A stretch of DNA of 64,000 nucleotides from Fulvimarina endophytica (GCF_003403015.1 NZ_QURL01000003.1:248001-312000), one strand, 5' to 3'. Counted from the first letter of the stretch, positions 1-12,189 are shown. Notes: a model not told the origin generated them from the letters alone. Made by a program: numbers and translations.

Positions 1-20
1 ATTGCGAAGATGGCGAACGA

Positions 21-995
21 ATGACCGAGAGCAAACAGGGTGACGATGCGGTCTCCTATGGCGGGGACGAGGAAGGGACCGGGGCTTCGGAGGGCGCCGG
101 CACTGGCACGGACACGGGTACGGGCAACGACCGCTCCCATGCGAGCCGTGTGACCGAGCACCGGCTGGAGGTGGAGGGCTCGTCCCTGACCTCGAGCGAG
201 CTCGAGGAGGTCGACCACCGCATGAAGCTGCGGCCGCTCGCGGTCTACGAGATCGTGCGCCAGGAGGGCGAGGACGAGCTGACCCGGCCCAATCGCAGCC
301 TCTGGTGGTCGGGGCTCGCGGCCGGGCTCTCGATCGGCTTCTCGGTCTATACGGAAGCGGCGCTGAGGGCCTATCTGCCCGATGCGCACTGGACCCCGCT
401 GGTGGACAGTCTCGGCTATTCGGTGGGCTTTCTCATCGTGATCCTCGCGCGCCAGCAGCTCTTCACCGAGATCACGCTGACGGCAGTGCTGCCCGTCATC
501 GCCCGCCCGACCATGCGCGGCGTCTTCGCGGTCGCGCGGCTCTGGTCGATCGTTCTTGCGGCCAATGTGGTGGGGACGGCGATCTTCGCCCTCGGGATCG
601 CCTTCGACGTTCTGAACACCCCCGATATCGTCGCGGCCGCGATCGAGGTGAGCCGGGAGGGAACGGCGGGAGACTTCTTCGACATCCTGCTGCGCGGCAT
701 CGCGGCCGGCTGGATCATGGCGACGGTAGTCTGGCTGATGCCGTCCGCCAAGGGCTCGGGCTTCGTCGTCATCGCGCTCCTCACCTCGCTCATCGCGCTC
801 TTCCACCTCGCGCACGTGGTGGCCGGCTCGGTGGAGGCCTTCACCCTGGTCTTTTCCGGCGAGGTCGCGCTGCATCAGGCGGTGTTCGGCTTCCACCTGC
901 CGGCACTCATCGGCAACGTTCTGGGCGGCTCGGCGCTGTTCGCGCTGATCAGCTACGGCCAGGTGGCCGACGAACTGGACGAGCGAGGGAACTGA
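21..995 (+). CDS. formate/nitrite transporter (FNT) family membrane protein
   Basis: This 324-residue protein has a hydrophilic, Gly/Thr/Glu-rich N-terminal tail of about 90 residues followed by about six membrane segments. The segment FLIVILARQQLFTEITLTAV is typical of the FNT family, whose members are pentameric inner-membrane channels for small anions such as formate or nitrite. The long acidic tail and the LARQQLFTEIT variant resemble the YfdC-like branch, whose substrate is not settled. The ATG at 21 has only a weak Shine-Dalgarno sequence. The gene stands alone and is followed by a hairpin with a T-run. Family assignment is firm; substrate is unknown. Confidence 0.85.
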   Translation: MTESKQGDDAVSYGGDEEGTGASEGAGTGTDTGTGNDRSHASRVTEHRLEVEGSSLTSSELEEVDHRMKLRPLAVYEIVRQEGEDELTRPNRSLWWSGLAAGLSIGFSVYTEAALRAYLPDAHWTPLVDSLGYSVGFLIVILARQQLFTEITLTAVLPVIARPTMRGVFAVARLWSIVLAANVVGTAIFALGIAFDVLNTPDIVAAAIEVSREGTAGDFFDILLRGIAAGWIMATVVWLMPSAKGSGFVVIALLTSLIALFHLAHVVAGSVEAFTLVFSGEVALHQAVFGFHLPALIGNVLGGSALFALISYGQVADELDERGN

Positions 996-1100
996 GCGCG
1001 GCGGGATAGGGACGAGGATGGGGACGGGGACGGGGACCGAACGTCTTCGTCCTGTAGCCGGCCACTGAAAAGCAGCGCGGGGCGGACACGGTCCCATAAG

Positions 1101-1121
1101 GCCCCGAAAAGCGGGGTTTTT
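1101..1121 (+). terminator. rho-independent terminator after the FNT gene
   Basis: A 5-bp GC stem (CCCCG/CGGGG) with an AAAAG loop is followed directly by five T. It lies about 105 nt after the FNT stop codon and before the next gene. Confidence 0.6.
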
Positions 1122-1257
1122 GGAGAAGGCGTTGCTCCAGATCGAGGTCGCAGGAGAAAATTCGACGCCGGAAAAACGGAACGATGGAAGAGGGGCAGGC
1201 CTTAACGCTGCGAACGTCACGCCGTCAGGCAGACGAAACAATCGGGAGACTTCCTTC

Positions 1258-1878
1258 ATGAAACGCCTTGCTCTCGCAACCGCCGCAGCAGCCCTCGCCC
1301 TTTCGCCGGCCCTCGCCCAGACGACGTCCAGCGATCCCGCGACCTCGGCCCCGTCCTCCTCGTCCACGATGTCGGGTGACTCCGGCTCCATGTCGGGCGG
1401 TTCCGGCTCGTCGATGTCCGGCGACACGGGTTCGTCCATGTCGGGTGACACCGGCTCCTCCATGTCGAGCGATTCCTCGTCCTCCTCGTCGTCGTCCATG
1501 GGCGGCGGAATGTCGAGCCAGGACATGGTCGCCTCGCAGGACAAGGTGATCAAGGCGCTGGAGGATGCCGGCTACACCGATCCGCAGATCATGGACGCCG
1601 CCTACATGATCCAGGCGAAGACGCCGGATGGCGAGCAGGTGCTGATGATGATCGACACGAGCGGCCGCGTGATGGGCGCCCAGCCGGCTCCGGGCGGCAT
1701 GGCGAGCGGTTCCTCGTCTTCGGACATGTCGGGCTCGTCGTCCTCGGGCATGTCGGGCGGATCTTCGTCGGACATGTCGACCGGCTCGTCCACGGGCATG
1801 TCCGGTGGCAGCTCCTCGGACACGATGGGCGGCTCGACCGGCGGCACGACGGGTTCGTCCACGGGCACGACCAACTAA
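1258..1878 (+). CDS. exported Ser/Met/Gly-rich protein with PepSY-like core
   Basis: The protein has 206 residues. A clear signal peptide (MKRLALATAAAALALSPALA, then Q) is followed by a low-complexity segment of repeated MSGDTGSS-like units, a folded core of about 65 residues starting near SSQDMVASQDKVIKALEDAG, and a second Ser/Gly/Met/Thr repeat tail. The core pattern (helix, GYTDPQI, then GEQVLMMIDTSGRVMG) resembles a PepSY-type module, but no function can be named. An in-frame start at 1120 would lie inside the upstream terminator T-run. The ATG at 1258 has GGGAG at a spacing of 9 nt and gives the signal peptide, so it was chosen. A strong terminator follows. Confidence 0.75.
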   Translation: MKRLALATAAAALALSPALAQTTSSDPATSAPSSSSTMSGDSGSMSGGSGSSMSGDTGSSMSGDTGSSMSSDSSSSSSSSMGGGMSSQDMVASQDKVIKALEDAGYTDPQIMDAAYMIQAKTPDGEQVLMMIDTSGRVMGAQPAPGGMASGSSSSDMSGSSSSGMSGGSSSDMSTGSSTGMSGGSSSDTMGGSTGGTTGSSTGTTN

Positions 1879-1911
1879 GGACCGCTTCGCACACGGCGGA
1901 CACCGTATAGC

Positions 1912-1946
1912 AAAGCCGGCGCATCCTCGGGATGCGCCGGCTTTTT
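1912..1946. terminator. strong bidirectional terminator between convergent genes
   Basis: A near-perfect 15-bp inverted repeat (AAAGCCGGCGCATCC, loop TCG, then its complement) ends in TTTTT on the plus strand and TTT on the minus strand. It lies between the exported protein and the convergent eno gene and can serve both. Confidence 0.9.
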
Positions 1947-1983
1947 CATGTCTCGACGATGCTCCGGCGGCCGCCGGGCGGTG

Positions 1984-3333
<1,350 letters not shown>

Positions 3334-3435
3334 TCAGGCCGGGTCGAAACGCTTTGCCCGGTCGGGGGTCAATGCCGGGTCGTCGAGGCAGGTTCGTCTG
3401 GGCCGGATCGTGGGGGCCGAGTGGTGGGATGGGCG

Positions 3436-4269
3436 TCAAAAACCCTTCACCAGATCGTCGATCGCCTTCAGGCGCTTCAGGAGATCGGGCATGCGCTCGA
3501 GCGGCACCATGTTGGGGCCGTCGGACGGGGCGTTGTCCGGGTCCTCGTGGGTCTCGATGAAGAGGCCGGCGACGCCGACGGCGACGGCTGCGCGCGACAG
3601 CGTCTCGACGAAGCGGCGCTCGCCGCCCGAGGACCCGCCCTGGCCGCCCGGCTGCTGCACCGAATGGGTGGCGTCGAAGACCACCGGCAGGCCGGTTTCG
3701 GCCATGATCGGCAGGCCCCGGAAATCGGAGACGAGGGTGTTGTAGCCGAAGGAGGCGCCGCGCTCGGTGAGGAGGACGTTCGGATTGCCGCTCTCGGTGA
3801 CCTTGGCCGCGACGTTCTTCATGTCGTGGGGCGCGAGGAACTGGCCCTTCTTGATGTTGATCACCCGGCCGGTCCTGGCGGCGGCGACGAGAAGGTCGGT
3901 CTGGCGGCAGAGGAAGGCCGGGATCTGGAGGATGTCGCAGACCGCGCCGACCTCCTCGCACTGAGCCTCGGTGTGGACATCGGTGAGGACGGGCAGGTCG
4001 AACTCCCGGCGCACCTCCTCGAAGACGGGAAGCGCCTCGGCAAGGCCGATGCCGCGCTTCCCCTTGAGGCTGGTGCGATTGGCCTTGTCGAAGCTCGCCT
4101 TGAAGACGTAGCCGATGCCGAGATCGGCGGTGACCCGCTTCATGCGCTCTGCGATCATCATCGCATGGTCGCGGCTCTCCATCTGGCAGGGCCCGGCGAT
4201 GAGCGCGAAGGGGGCCGAACCGGAGAAGGTGACCCCGTGCGCGGTGACGGCGTGGCTGACGATGTTCAT
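3436..4269 (-). CDS. kdsA: 3-deoxy-8-phosphooctulonate (KDO-8-P) synthase
   Basis: KdsA condenses phosphoenolpyruvate with arabinose 5-phosphate to make KDO-8-phosphate, the first committed step of the lipopolysaccharide inner-core sugar. The 277-residue sequence has the family motifs [10 protein letters not shown] near residue 22, [50 protein letters not shown] and [12 protein letters not shown] Met seven codons upstream is possible, but the ATG at 4269 has GGGA at suitable spacing and fits the usual N terminus. It lies between eno and a VOC-family gene on the same strand. Confidence 0.96.
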   Translation of the reverse strand: MNIVSHAVTAHGVTFSGSAPFALIAGPCQMESRDHAMMIAERMKRVTADLGIGYVFKASFDKANRTSLKGKRGIGLAEALPVFEEVRREFDLPVLTDVHTEAQCEEVGAVCDILQIPAFLCRQTDLLVAAARTGRVINIKKGQFLAPHDMKNVAAKVTESGNPNVLLTERGASFGYNTLVSDFRGLPIMAETGLPVVFDATHSVQQPGGQGGSSGGERRFVETLSRAAVAVGVAGLFIETHEDPDNAPSDGPNMVPLERMPDLLKRLKAIDDLVKGF

Positions 4270-4384
4270 GGCTTGCGATCCCTGAAGCATGGGCGCCGGG
4301 GGCGTTGTTCGAGCCCGCGGAAACTGCGTTGGCCGCCGTGCCGGCCCGATCCGTGTCGCGATCGGTGCCGGACCCCCGCGCGGA

Positions 4385-5215
4385 TCAGACGAAGACGAGA
4401 CGTCCCGGCCCGTTGGGGCAGGCGACCGCCAGACTATCATCCTCGTCCTCGAAGTCGATGGAACGGGCCTCGAAGAGACGACGGACGGCGTCGAGATCGG
4501 AGGTTTCGACGATGAGCGCGCCGAGGGCGAAGGAGGGAACCTCCGCGCCGCCCACCTCGACCACCGAGACGAAGCCGGCGGGGGTCGCAAAGCGCAGGTC
4601 GCCGTCCTCGTCCTCCTCGCCTTCCGCGCCGAGAACACCGGTGAGATAGGCCTCGGCCGCGTCGAGATCGGTGGTCGCGAACTCGACGCCCGCGATCGCG
4701 CTCGCGCCGTTCTCGTGGCGGGTGAGGGCGCCGCGATCGACGCCCGCGCCGCCGCGCTGCTCGCACAGGAAGAGGCTCGGCGCGCGCGGCGAGAAATCCT
4801 TGGCGAAGGCGAGGCTGAAGGAAAGATCGGCGGTCGTGCCGTCACCGAGCGTCAGGACGCGCGAGAAATCGACGCTCGCCTGTTCGGCAAGGCCGAGAAG
4901 GGCGAGGCTCTCCCGGTCGGCATGGATGTCCGGGGAGGCGAGGGCGAGGGCCGAGAAGGCCGAGACCGGGCGGTCGCGGAAGGCCGCGTCGCGCCGCACG
5001 AAGAGATTGCCTTCCCTGTCGGCCGCCGTGCACGCCGCCTCGTCGAGCCGGGCGAGGGGTTCGAGGAAGGGCCCGGAGGAGAAGAAGACGCAGGCATTGC
5101 CCGTGCCGAAGGGATGGCGCGCCTCGGGAGCGACCGTGAAGCCGAGGCTTTCGAGAAAGCCCCGGGCCTCACCGAGAGCTGCAAAGGGCATGACGATGTG
5201 ATCGAGCGCGCGCAT
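4385..5215 (-). CDS. VOC (glyoxalase-like) family protein
   Basis: The 276-residue protein starts [14 protein letters not shown] and carries two glyoxalase/bleomycin-resistance-type (VOC) halves. The first begins with LDHIVMPF. The second begins near [20 protein letters not shown] and ends with acidic stretches ([17 protein letters not shown]). VOC proteins use paired beta-alpha-beta-beta-beta modules around a metal, but the substrate cannot be read from sequence. The start at 5215 has AAGGAAGG 4 nt upstream. The gene lies 32 nt downstream of pyrG on the same strand, so co-transcription with pyrG and kdsA is likely. Confidence 0.8.
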   Translation of the reverse strand: MRALDHIVMPFAALGEARGFLESLGFTVAPEARHPFGTGNACVFFSSGPFLEPLARLDEAACTAADREGNLFVRRDAAFRDRPVSAFSALALASPDIHADRESLALLGLAEQASVDFSRVLTLGDGTTADLSFSLAFAKDFSPRAPSLFLCEQRGGAGVDRGALTRHENGASAIAGVEFATTDLDAAEAYLTGVLGAEGEEDEDGDLRFATPAGFVSVVEVGGAEVPSFALGALIVETSDLDAVRRLFEARSIDFEDEDDSLAVACPNGPGRLVFV

Positions 5216-5247
5216 GGGACCTTCCTTGGCTTGCCGTAAGGCGGCGT

Positions 5248-6933
<1,686 letters not shown>

Positions 6934-6995
6934 TCAGTTTTGCGCCGAAAAGCCGGACCGGCGCCACACCTCGGCCGGAACCGCACCGGCCGCGA

Positions 6996-8153
6996 TCACC
7001 CTTGCGGGCCGGCGGGGCGGGGCCGGGGAACCGGGACCTTGACGGTGACCGGCTGGAGCCAGGTGGTGATGGCGTGGCTGCGCGGCGCGATGGCGGCGTC
7101 GAGATAGCTCGGCTGGCCGGCAAGCCCCATGGGATAGAGCCGGTTGCGCTCGGTCTCATAGGCGGCCGCGGCATCGGTGCACAGGCGCACGCGCATGTCC
7201 TGAGGCGGGACTTCGGGCCGGTCGGGGATCGCCTCCAGCGAGAGGCCGGTGGGCTGCAGCCGGCCTTCGAAGGCCTCGGTCATCAGCATGGCCGTGCGCT
7301 CGGCCCGCTCGCGCCCGGTGGTGGCGCCGAGAAGGACGACGAGAATGCTGCGCCCGCCGCGCTCGGCCAGCGCCACGATGTTGCGGCCCGAGGCGCAGAG
7401 GAAGCCGGTCTTGAGACCGAGGGTTCCCTCATAGCCCGTCAGAAGCGTGTTCTCGCTCTCCAGCCGCTTGCCGTCGACGACCACCTCGCTCGTCTCGAAG
7501 ATCGGCAGATATTCCGGGAAATCGCGGGTGACGGCGAGGCCCAGAAGGGCGAGGTCGCGGGCCGTCACATGCTGTTCGGGCGCAAAGAGGCCGTTCGGAT
7601 TGGCAAAACGGGTGGCGTTCATGCCGAGTTCGGCGGCGGCCGCGTTCATGCGGTCGACGAAGCCTTCGACGCTGCCGCCGACGGTCTGGGCGAGCGAAAT
7701 GGCGACCTCGTTGGCCGAGCCGACGAGCATGGCGTAGAGCGCATCGCGCAGCGTCATGGCGCGCCCGGCCGACAGGCCCGCATGGAGCGAGGCCTCGCCC
7801 ATGGCGCGCTTGGTAACGACGACGGGCGTTTCGAGATCCACCTCGCCGGCCGCGATCGCCCGGAAGGTGACATAGGCGCTCATCAGCTTGGTGGTGGAGG
7901 CGGGATACCAGGGATCGCCCGCATCCTCGGCAAGGAGCACGGCGCGGCTGTCGGCATCGACGACGAGGGCGGGTGTCGCGAGCGCCGGCAGGGGAAGGGC
8001 CGCAAGGAGGGCCGCGAGAAGCGCGGAGCGCACGGGTCCGGCTCGTAAGGGCCCTGTTGATACGCGCCCGGCGAATACGCGCCCGGCTGATGGGCGCACG
8101 CCCAGGGAGCGCCGGGGGGCGTTGCGGCGGAAGGGGAGGCGGGACTGGATCAT
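6996..8153 (-). CDS. D-alanyl-D-alanine carboxypeptidase (penicillin-binding protein, S11)
   Basis: This periplasmic serine peptidase trims the terminal D-Ala of peptidoglycan pentapeptides. All three catalytic motifs are present: Ser-X-X-Lys as PASTTKLMSAYV (Ser86, Lys89), Ser-X-Asn as GSANEVAISL, and Lys-Thr-Gly as LGLKTGFLCASG. With the ATG at 8153 the protein has 385 residues, but a 42-residue basic region precedes the hydrophobic signal segment (ALLAALLAALPLPALA). That region is encoded by short direct repeats. A GTG at 8033 would put the signal peptide at the very N terminus and may be the true start. Neither start has a strong Shine-Dalgarno sequence. Confidence 0.9.
   Translation of the reverse strand: MIQSRLPFRRNAPRRSLGVRPSAGRVFAGRVSTGPLRAGPVRSALLAALLAALPLPALATPALVVDADSRAVLLAEDAGDPWYPASTTKLMSAYVTFRAIAAGEVDLETPVVVTKRAMGEASLHAGLSAGRAMTLRDALYAMLVGSANEVAISLAQTVGGSVEGFVDRMNAAAAELGMNATRFANPNGLFAPEQHVTARDLALLGLAVTRDFPEYLPIFETSEVVVDGKRLESENTLLTGYEGTLGLKTGFLCASGRNIVALAERGGRSILVVLLGATTGRERAERTAMLMTEAFEGRLQPTGLSLEAIPDRPEVPPQDMRVRLCTDAAAAYETERNRLYPMGLAGQPSYLDAAIAPRSHAITTWLQPVTVKVPVPRPRPAGPQG
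8060..8087. repeat. two 13-bp direct repeats upstream of the carboxypeptidase signal peptide
   Basis: ATACGCGCCCGGC occurs at 8060-8072 and again at 8075-8087. The repeats lie in the doubtful 5' part of the carboxypeptidase reading frame and suggest that this part may be leader rather than coding sequence. Confidence 0.7.
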
Positions 8154-8379
8154 GGGGCGACTGCTCTGATGGTGTGCATTCCGTTCTGGCCCTCCCGCCG
8201 CCTCCTGTCGAGAGCCCGGCCAGCGCAGCGCGCCCTGCCTGTTGCGGTGCTGCACGGCTGGCCTTGGGCGGGGATGGGGCGGGCGGCGCGCGGATGCGTC
8301 GCACGGACGAGCCAAGGGCCTTGGCCGGGGCGGGCTCGCGGCATTGTCTTCAGCGGGGGCGCGGCCTATTCTCGCCCGC

Positions 8380-9030
8380 ATGGACGAGGGCGAAGAGACA
8401 GGGCTGATCGAGGGCGCGGACGGGCGCATGCGCTGCCGGTGGGTAGGCACCGACCCGCTCTACCAGCACTATCACGACACCGAATGGGGCCGGCCCGTCG
8501 CCGACGATCGACGGCTGTTCGAGAAGCTGTGCCTCGAAGGCTTTCAGGCGGGCCTGTCCTGGATCACGATCCTGAAGAAGCGCGAGGCGTTTCGCGAGCT
8601 CTTCCACGGCTTCGAGATCGAGCGGGTCGCCGCCATGGGGCGCGAGGACGTGGAGCGCCTGGTGGCCGATGCGCGGATCATCCGCCATCGCGGCAAGATC
8701 GAGGCGGCGATCGGCAATGGGGCAGCCGCGCTGCGCCTCATCGAGCGCGAGGGCTCGCTCGCGGCCTTTCTGTGGGGCTTCGAGCCACCGGCCGAGGAGC
8801 GGCCTTCGGTGATGACGCTGCGATGGCTCGGCGAGAACCCGGTGACGCCCGCCTCGACGCGCCTCTCCAGGGCGCTGCGACGCGAGGGGTTCCGCTTCGT
8901 CGGCCCCACCACCTGCTATGCCTTCATGCAGTCCATGGGCTTCGTGAACGACCATGTTCCGGGGTGCCATGCGCGGGGCGAATGCGAGAGCGACCGGGCC
9001 CGCTTCGGGCGGCCGGACGCTTCCGCCTGA
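8380..9030 (+). CDS. tag: DNA-3-methyladenine glycosylase I
   Basis: Tag removes 3-methyladenine from alkylated DNA in base-excision repair. The 216-residue protein matches the family throughout: RCRWVGTDPLYQHYHDTEWG at the N terminus, LCLEGFQAGLSWITILKKRE, ARIIRHRGKIEAAIGN, and FVGPTTCYAFMQSMGFVNDH. The structural zinc ligands seen in E. coli Tag (Cys near the start, His in YHDTEWG, and the C-terminal His and Cys) are present. The reading frame is open further upstream, but the Met at 8380 or the Met at 8428 fits the family start. No clear Shine-Dalgarno sequence is seen. Confidence 0.93.
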   Translation: MDEGEETGLIEGADGRMRCRWVGTDPLYQHYHDTEWGRPVADDRRLFEKLCLEGFQAGLSWITILKKREAFRELFHGFEIERVAAMGREDVERLVADARIIRHRGKIEAAIGNGAAALRLIEREGSLAAFLWGFEPPAEERPSVMTLRWLGENPVTPASTRLSRALRREGFRFVGPTTCYAFMQSMGFVNDHVPGCHARGECESDRARFGRPDASA

Positions 9031-9161
9031 ACCATGGTCGATGCTCCGAAGGGGGCGATGGAGCGGGTGGGCCGATCGGCGAGGGGTGCCTGAATGCCTT
9101 GAAGGGACGGGCTGCCCGCCCGACCTTTGAGGGCAACGCATCATGCGAAGGAGCCTTCACC

Positions 9162-9545
9162 ATGGCGAAGACGTTGAAAGAGCTGGTATCTGCGGCCGAG
9201 AGCCGGGCGGGTGCCTCGGTTTCCCCTAAAGAGGCCCATGACGCGGACGGTCTGATCCTCGACGTGCGCGAGGCCGAGGAGCTTCGCACGAGCGGCACGA
9301 TCGCGGGGGCTCATCACGTGCCGCGCGGGCTTCTGGAGTTCAAGGCGGACACGACGCTCGAGGGCGCCGATCCGGTGCTGCGCGCGGCCCATGACGAGAA
9401 GCGGCCGGTGCATGTCCTGTGCGCGTCGGGCGGCCGGGCGGTGCTCGCCGCCGCGATCCTCTCTGAGATGGGCTACGACGCCCATCGCATCACGGGCGGC
9501 CTTTCGGGCTGGAAGGAAGCGGGTCTGCCCGTCGAGACGAACTGA
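9162..9545 (+). CDS. rhodanese-like domain protein
   Basis: A single 127-residue rhodanese domain starts MAKTLKELVSAAESRAGASV and includes LILDVREAEELRTSGTIAGA. The active-site loop HVLCASGGRAVLAA carries the catalytic Cys that holds a persulfide. It ends with ITGGLSGWKEAGLPV. Single-domain rhodaneses carry sulfane sulfur in the cytoplasm, and the partner here is unknown. GAAGGAG lies 8 nt before the ATG. It follows tag by 131 nt and may be separately transcribed. Confidence 0.9.
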   Translation: MAKTLKELVSAAESRAGASVSPKEAHDADGLILDVREAEELRTSGTIAGAHHVPRGLLEFKADTTLEGADPVLRAAHDEKRPVHVLCASGGRAVLAAAILSEMGYDAHRITGGLSGWKEAGLPVETN

Positions 9546-9658
9546 CCGGCCGACGCGGCCGCCAGAGGCCGGACCCCGAATATCGGGGTTCGGCAAGCCG
9601 GTTCGGCCGCCGGGCCGGTGTCGTCCGGCGATGAGCTCAGGCCCCGCTCGGGCCGGTA

Positions 9659-10270
9659 TCACTCGAAGCAGCGGACCTCGGCTTCGGCCTGGGCGCGGCG
9701 CAGGTCGCCGACGGATCGCTTCGCCTCCTCGCTCGACTTGAAGAGGACGCCCTTCTCTCCGGTGACCTGACCCATGGAGAGGAAGGTCGAGGCTTCCACA
9801 TAGCTCGGATAGGAGATCAGCGAGGCGACCACGTCGAAGGAGCAGGAGCACTGCTCGAGGGCGATCCGCGACTGGCCGTTGGTCGCCATGCAGCCGAAGA
9901 CGTAATCGGCCGAGGCGACGGTCGGATAATCGGACGTGGAGGCGCTTGGCGTGAGGCCCGGCAGGGACGGCGAGGCGCCGCCGGGGCCGACGACCATGGA
10001 CTGGGGCGAGGGGACGAGCCCGGCCGTTGCGGGGCGAGCCCCGGACGGGGCGGCAGGTGACGCACCGGGGGCAGCGACGGGCGCGGCCTCGGACGGGGAT
10101 GCCCCGCCGCTCGTCATGGCCGGATCCGCGCTTGCCCCCGCGCCGGGCGTCGCCGCATCCTGGGCAAGGCTCGGCCCGGCTGCGGCAAGGACGAGGGCCA
10201 AAGCGAGACCGGCGGCGCGCCGGGCGGGTCTGCCGGTGTCGGTGCCGGTGACGATGTGCGAACGCATCAT
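9659..10270 (-). CDS. exported protein with conserved Cys pattern, last gene of a coupled trio
   Basis: The 203-residue protein has a signal peptide (RAAGLALALVLAAAGPSLAQ), then an Ala/Pro/Ser-rich linker of about 80 residues, then a C-terminal domain with four Cys (FGCMATNGQS, LEQCSCSFDVV, EVRCFE). I recall similar C-terminal domains in proteobacteria next to beta-propeller proteins linked to PQQ-dependent alcohol oxidation, but no function can be assigned here. The ATG overlaps the stop of the upstream beta-propeller gene (ATGA), so the two are translationally coupled. No PQQ dehydrogenase lies in this window. Confidence 0.7.
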   Translation of the reverse strand: MMRSHIVTGTDTGRPARRAAGLALALVLAAAGPSLAQDAATPGAGASADPAMTSGGASPSEAAPVAAPGASPAAPSGARPATAGLVPSPQSMVVGPGGASPSLPGLTPSASTSDYPTVASADYVFGCMATNGQSRIALEQCSCSFDVVASLISYPSYVEASTFLSMGQVTGEKGVLFKSSEEAKRSVGDLRRAQAEAEVRCFE

Positions 10271-11268
10271 TGATCTTGCTCCTTGTTCGGCTCGGTTTCG
10301 GTGATGAAGGTGCCGAAGGCGCGCGGGCCGCTTCCGACATCGACCGTTCCGACGATCCGAAGGCTTTCGGTATCGACCTTGGCGAGACTGTCGTCGAACC
10401 AGTTGGCGACGTAGACGTAACGGCCGTCGGCGCTCGCCTCGATGCCTTCGGGATATTCGCCGATCTCGATCCGCTCGACGGGCTCGAAGCTCTTCGCATC
10501 GAAGACCGAGAGCGTGCCGCCATACTGATCGGTGACGAAGACGCGGCCGTTCGCCTCGGCGGCGGCGTAGGGGTGCGAGCCGACGGGGACGGTGGCGAGC
10601 ACCTCGTGGCTGCGAAGATCGAGGACGGTGACGTCGTCGCTGCCCACATTGACCGCGTAGAGGCGGGCCTGATCGGGCGAGATGGTGACGCCGAAGGGGC
10701 GCTTGCCGACGGGGACGCGGGCGAGCGCCTCGCCGCTCCGCGTATCGATGAAGGAGACCTGATCGGAATCGCGATCGGCGGTGACGACCACCGACCCGTC
10801 CTTCGTCACCGCGACCCCCGAGGGGGATTCGCCGGTCTCGAACCGGGTCGTGACGGCCCGCGTCTTGGGGTCGACCACCAGCAGGGAATGGGAGAACCAG
10901 TCCGCCACATAGACCGGCGCGCCCGAGGGATGGACGGCGATGCCGAGCGGGCCGCCGCCCACCTCGATCTCGGGCAGGGCCTTGCCGGTGGCAAGATCGA
11001 TCACGCCGACGGACTTCGCCTCGGGCCGCGAGACATAGGCATAGCGGTCTGATACGGCGATGCCGGCGGGCTTGCCGTCCATCGGCACGGTGCCGGAGAT
11101 CTCCATGGTCGCGAGATCGACGATGGAGATGCTGCCGCCGTCCTGATTGGTCACGAAGGCCCGCTCGCCTGCACCGGACGGACCGGTAAGGGCGAGGATC
11201 AGAAGCGCCGATAAGCCGGCAAACCCGCCCGCGCCGGCGCGGGGCCGGCGGCGGATGAACGGGCTCAC
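10267..11268 (-). CDS. exported YVTN-type beta-propeller protein
   Basis: The 333-residue protein has a signal peptide (FAGLSALLILALTGPSGAGE) followed by about seven repeats of the YVTN kind, such as AFVTNQDGGSISIVDLATME, VYVADWFSHSLLVVD and VYVANWFDDSLAKVD. Each repeat is about 42 residues, as in a seven-bladed propeller. Related periplasmic proteins are annotated as associated with PQQ-dependent catabolism. It overlaps both neighbours by 4 nt (ATGA at each junction), so all three are made from one message. A role in a periplasmic oxidation system is inference only. Confidence 0.82.
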   Translation of the reverse strand: MSPFIRRRPRAGAGGFAGLSALLILALTGPSGAGERAFVTNQDGGSISIVDLATMEISGTVPMDGKPAGIAVSDRYAYVSRPEAKSVGVIDLATGKALPEIEVGGGPLGIAVHPSGAPVYVADWFSHSLLVVDPKTRAVTTRFETGESPSGVAVTKDGSVVVTADRDSDQVSFIDTRSGEALARVPVGKRPFGVTISPDQARLYAVNVGSDDVTVLDLRSHEVLATVPVGSHPYAAAEANGRVFVTDQYGGTLSVFDAKSFEPVERIEIGEYPEGIEASADGRYVYVANWFDDSLAKVDTESLRIVGTVDVGSGPRAFGTFITETEPNKEQDQ

Positions 11269-11801
11269 GATCCCGCTTCGACAGCCTTCTTCAGGCCGTC
11301 GAGCCCTTCCTTGACATAGGCGCTGACGCCCTCGACGGCGGCCTCGTCGTTGAGCTCGGCCGGCGGATCGTTGTTCGGATAGCCGCGATAGAAGGCGGCG
11401 TTCCAGGTGACCTCGGAGGTGTTCTCGCCGTCGCCCGGCTTCACCATGACGTTGGAGGAGTAGTTCGTGGCCGGGATGACGTCGACATTGGTGTGGCCGA
11501 TGAAGGTTCCGAGGCGCATCTTGTCGGCGTCGAGCTTGGACAGTTCCTCGTCCATGGTGCCGCCGGTGGTGTAGGTGATGGTGCGGACCGAGCCGACCTC
11601 GTTGCCCTTGGTGGCGGTGACGCTCTCGACGCGCGGATGCCAGGACATGTTTCCGAAATCGGACAGGACGGCCCAGACCTTGTCCGGCGCGGCGTTGATC
11701 TCGACGCTCTCGCTGACCTTCTGGCGGGTCGGCCCGTGGGCGAAGGCGAGCGAGGGAATGACGACGAAGGCCGCGGCGATACTCAACAGATGTCTGGACA
11801 C
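11265..11801 (-). CDS. exported SRPBCC (START-like) family protein
   Basis: First gene of the exported trio. With the GTG at 11801 (AGGAGG at a 9-nt spacing) it encodes 178 residues beginning with a signal peptide (SRHLLSIAAAFVVIPSLAFA). The fold pattern is SRPBCC: VSESVEINAAPDKVWAVLSD, WHPRVESV, VGSVRTITYTTGG, then a C-terminal helix ending KEGLDGLKKAVEAGS. SRPBCC domains hold hydrophobic ligands in a helix-grip pocket, and an exported one is less usual. A longer frame from 11918 lacks a good Shine-Dalgarno sequence and buries the signal peptide, so the GTG start is preferred. Confidence 0.82.
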   Translation of the reverse strand: MSRHLLSIAAAFVVIPSLAFAHGPTRQKVSESVEINAAPDKVWAVLSDFGNMSWHPRVESVTATKGNEVGSVRTITYTTGGTMDEELSKLDADKMRLGTFIGHTNVDVIPATNYSSNVMVKPGDGENTSEVTWNAAFYRGYPNNDPPAELNDEAAVEGVSAYVKEGLDGLKKAVEAGS

Positions 11802-12189
11802 GAAGACTTTCCTCCTACGATCAGCGAAACGGCGCACCGCGATCGGTCGCGCGAGCGCCGTCTCTCCCGCTGCCAGTCTACCGGCAAAGCGGGGCGGATG
11901 GGAAGGCGGCTGCGACAACCGGCGCCAGAATTCGCTGCCCCTTCATTGGTTTGGGGCTTCCCGCGGGGCGGCGCCCTCGGGCTTTTCGGGGCCGGGCCGA
12001 GGGGTCGGGCCTTCCGTAACGGGGCCAGTCGTGCGACATCGGCCGGAACGATACCCATATGCCGTGCATCGCGCCGTGCCCGATGCGCGGCGCGATGCCG
12101 GCCGGGCGGCCGCGCGATCCGGGCGAGCGCACCGGGCGGCGGCGTCCGCGACACCTTTTCCATCCGCTTCTATCCGCAAGGGCCAAGAG
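11802..12189. other. 388-nt divergent intergenic region, SRPBCC gene / prfC
   Basis: No gene is supportable here. The region must hold promoters for both divergent units, but no convincing -35/-10 pair was found. It contains several short GC palindromes only. Confidence 0.4.

Noticed and set aside
1018..1038. GGGGAC short tandem repeat after the FNT gene
   Set aside because: Only three units; too short to interpret and common in GC-rich spacers.
9573..9589. Short hairpin between the rhodanese and the Cys-containing exported protein
   Set aside because: A 7-bp stem with a 3-nt loop and no T-run is too weak to call as a terminator, although the genes are convergent.
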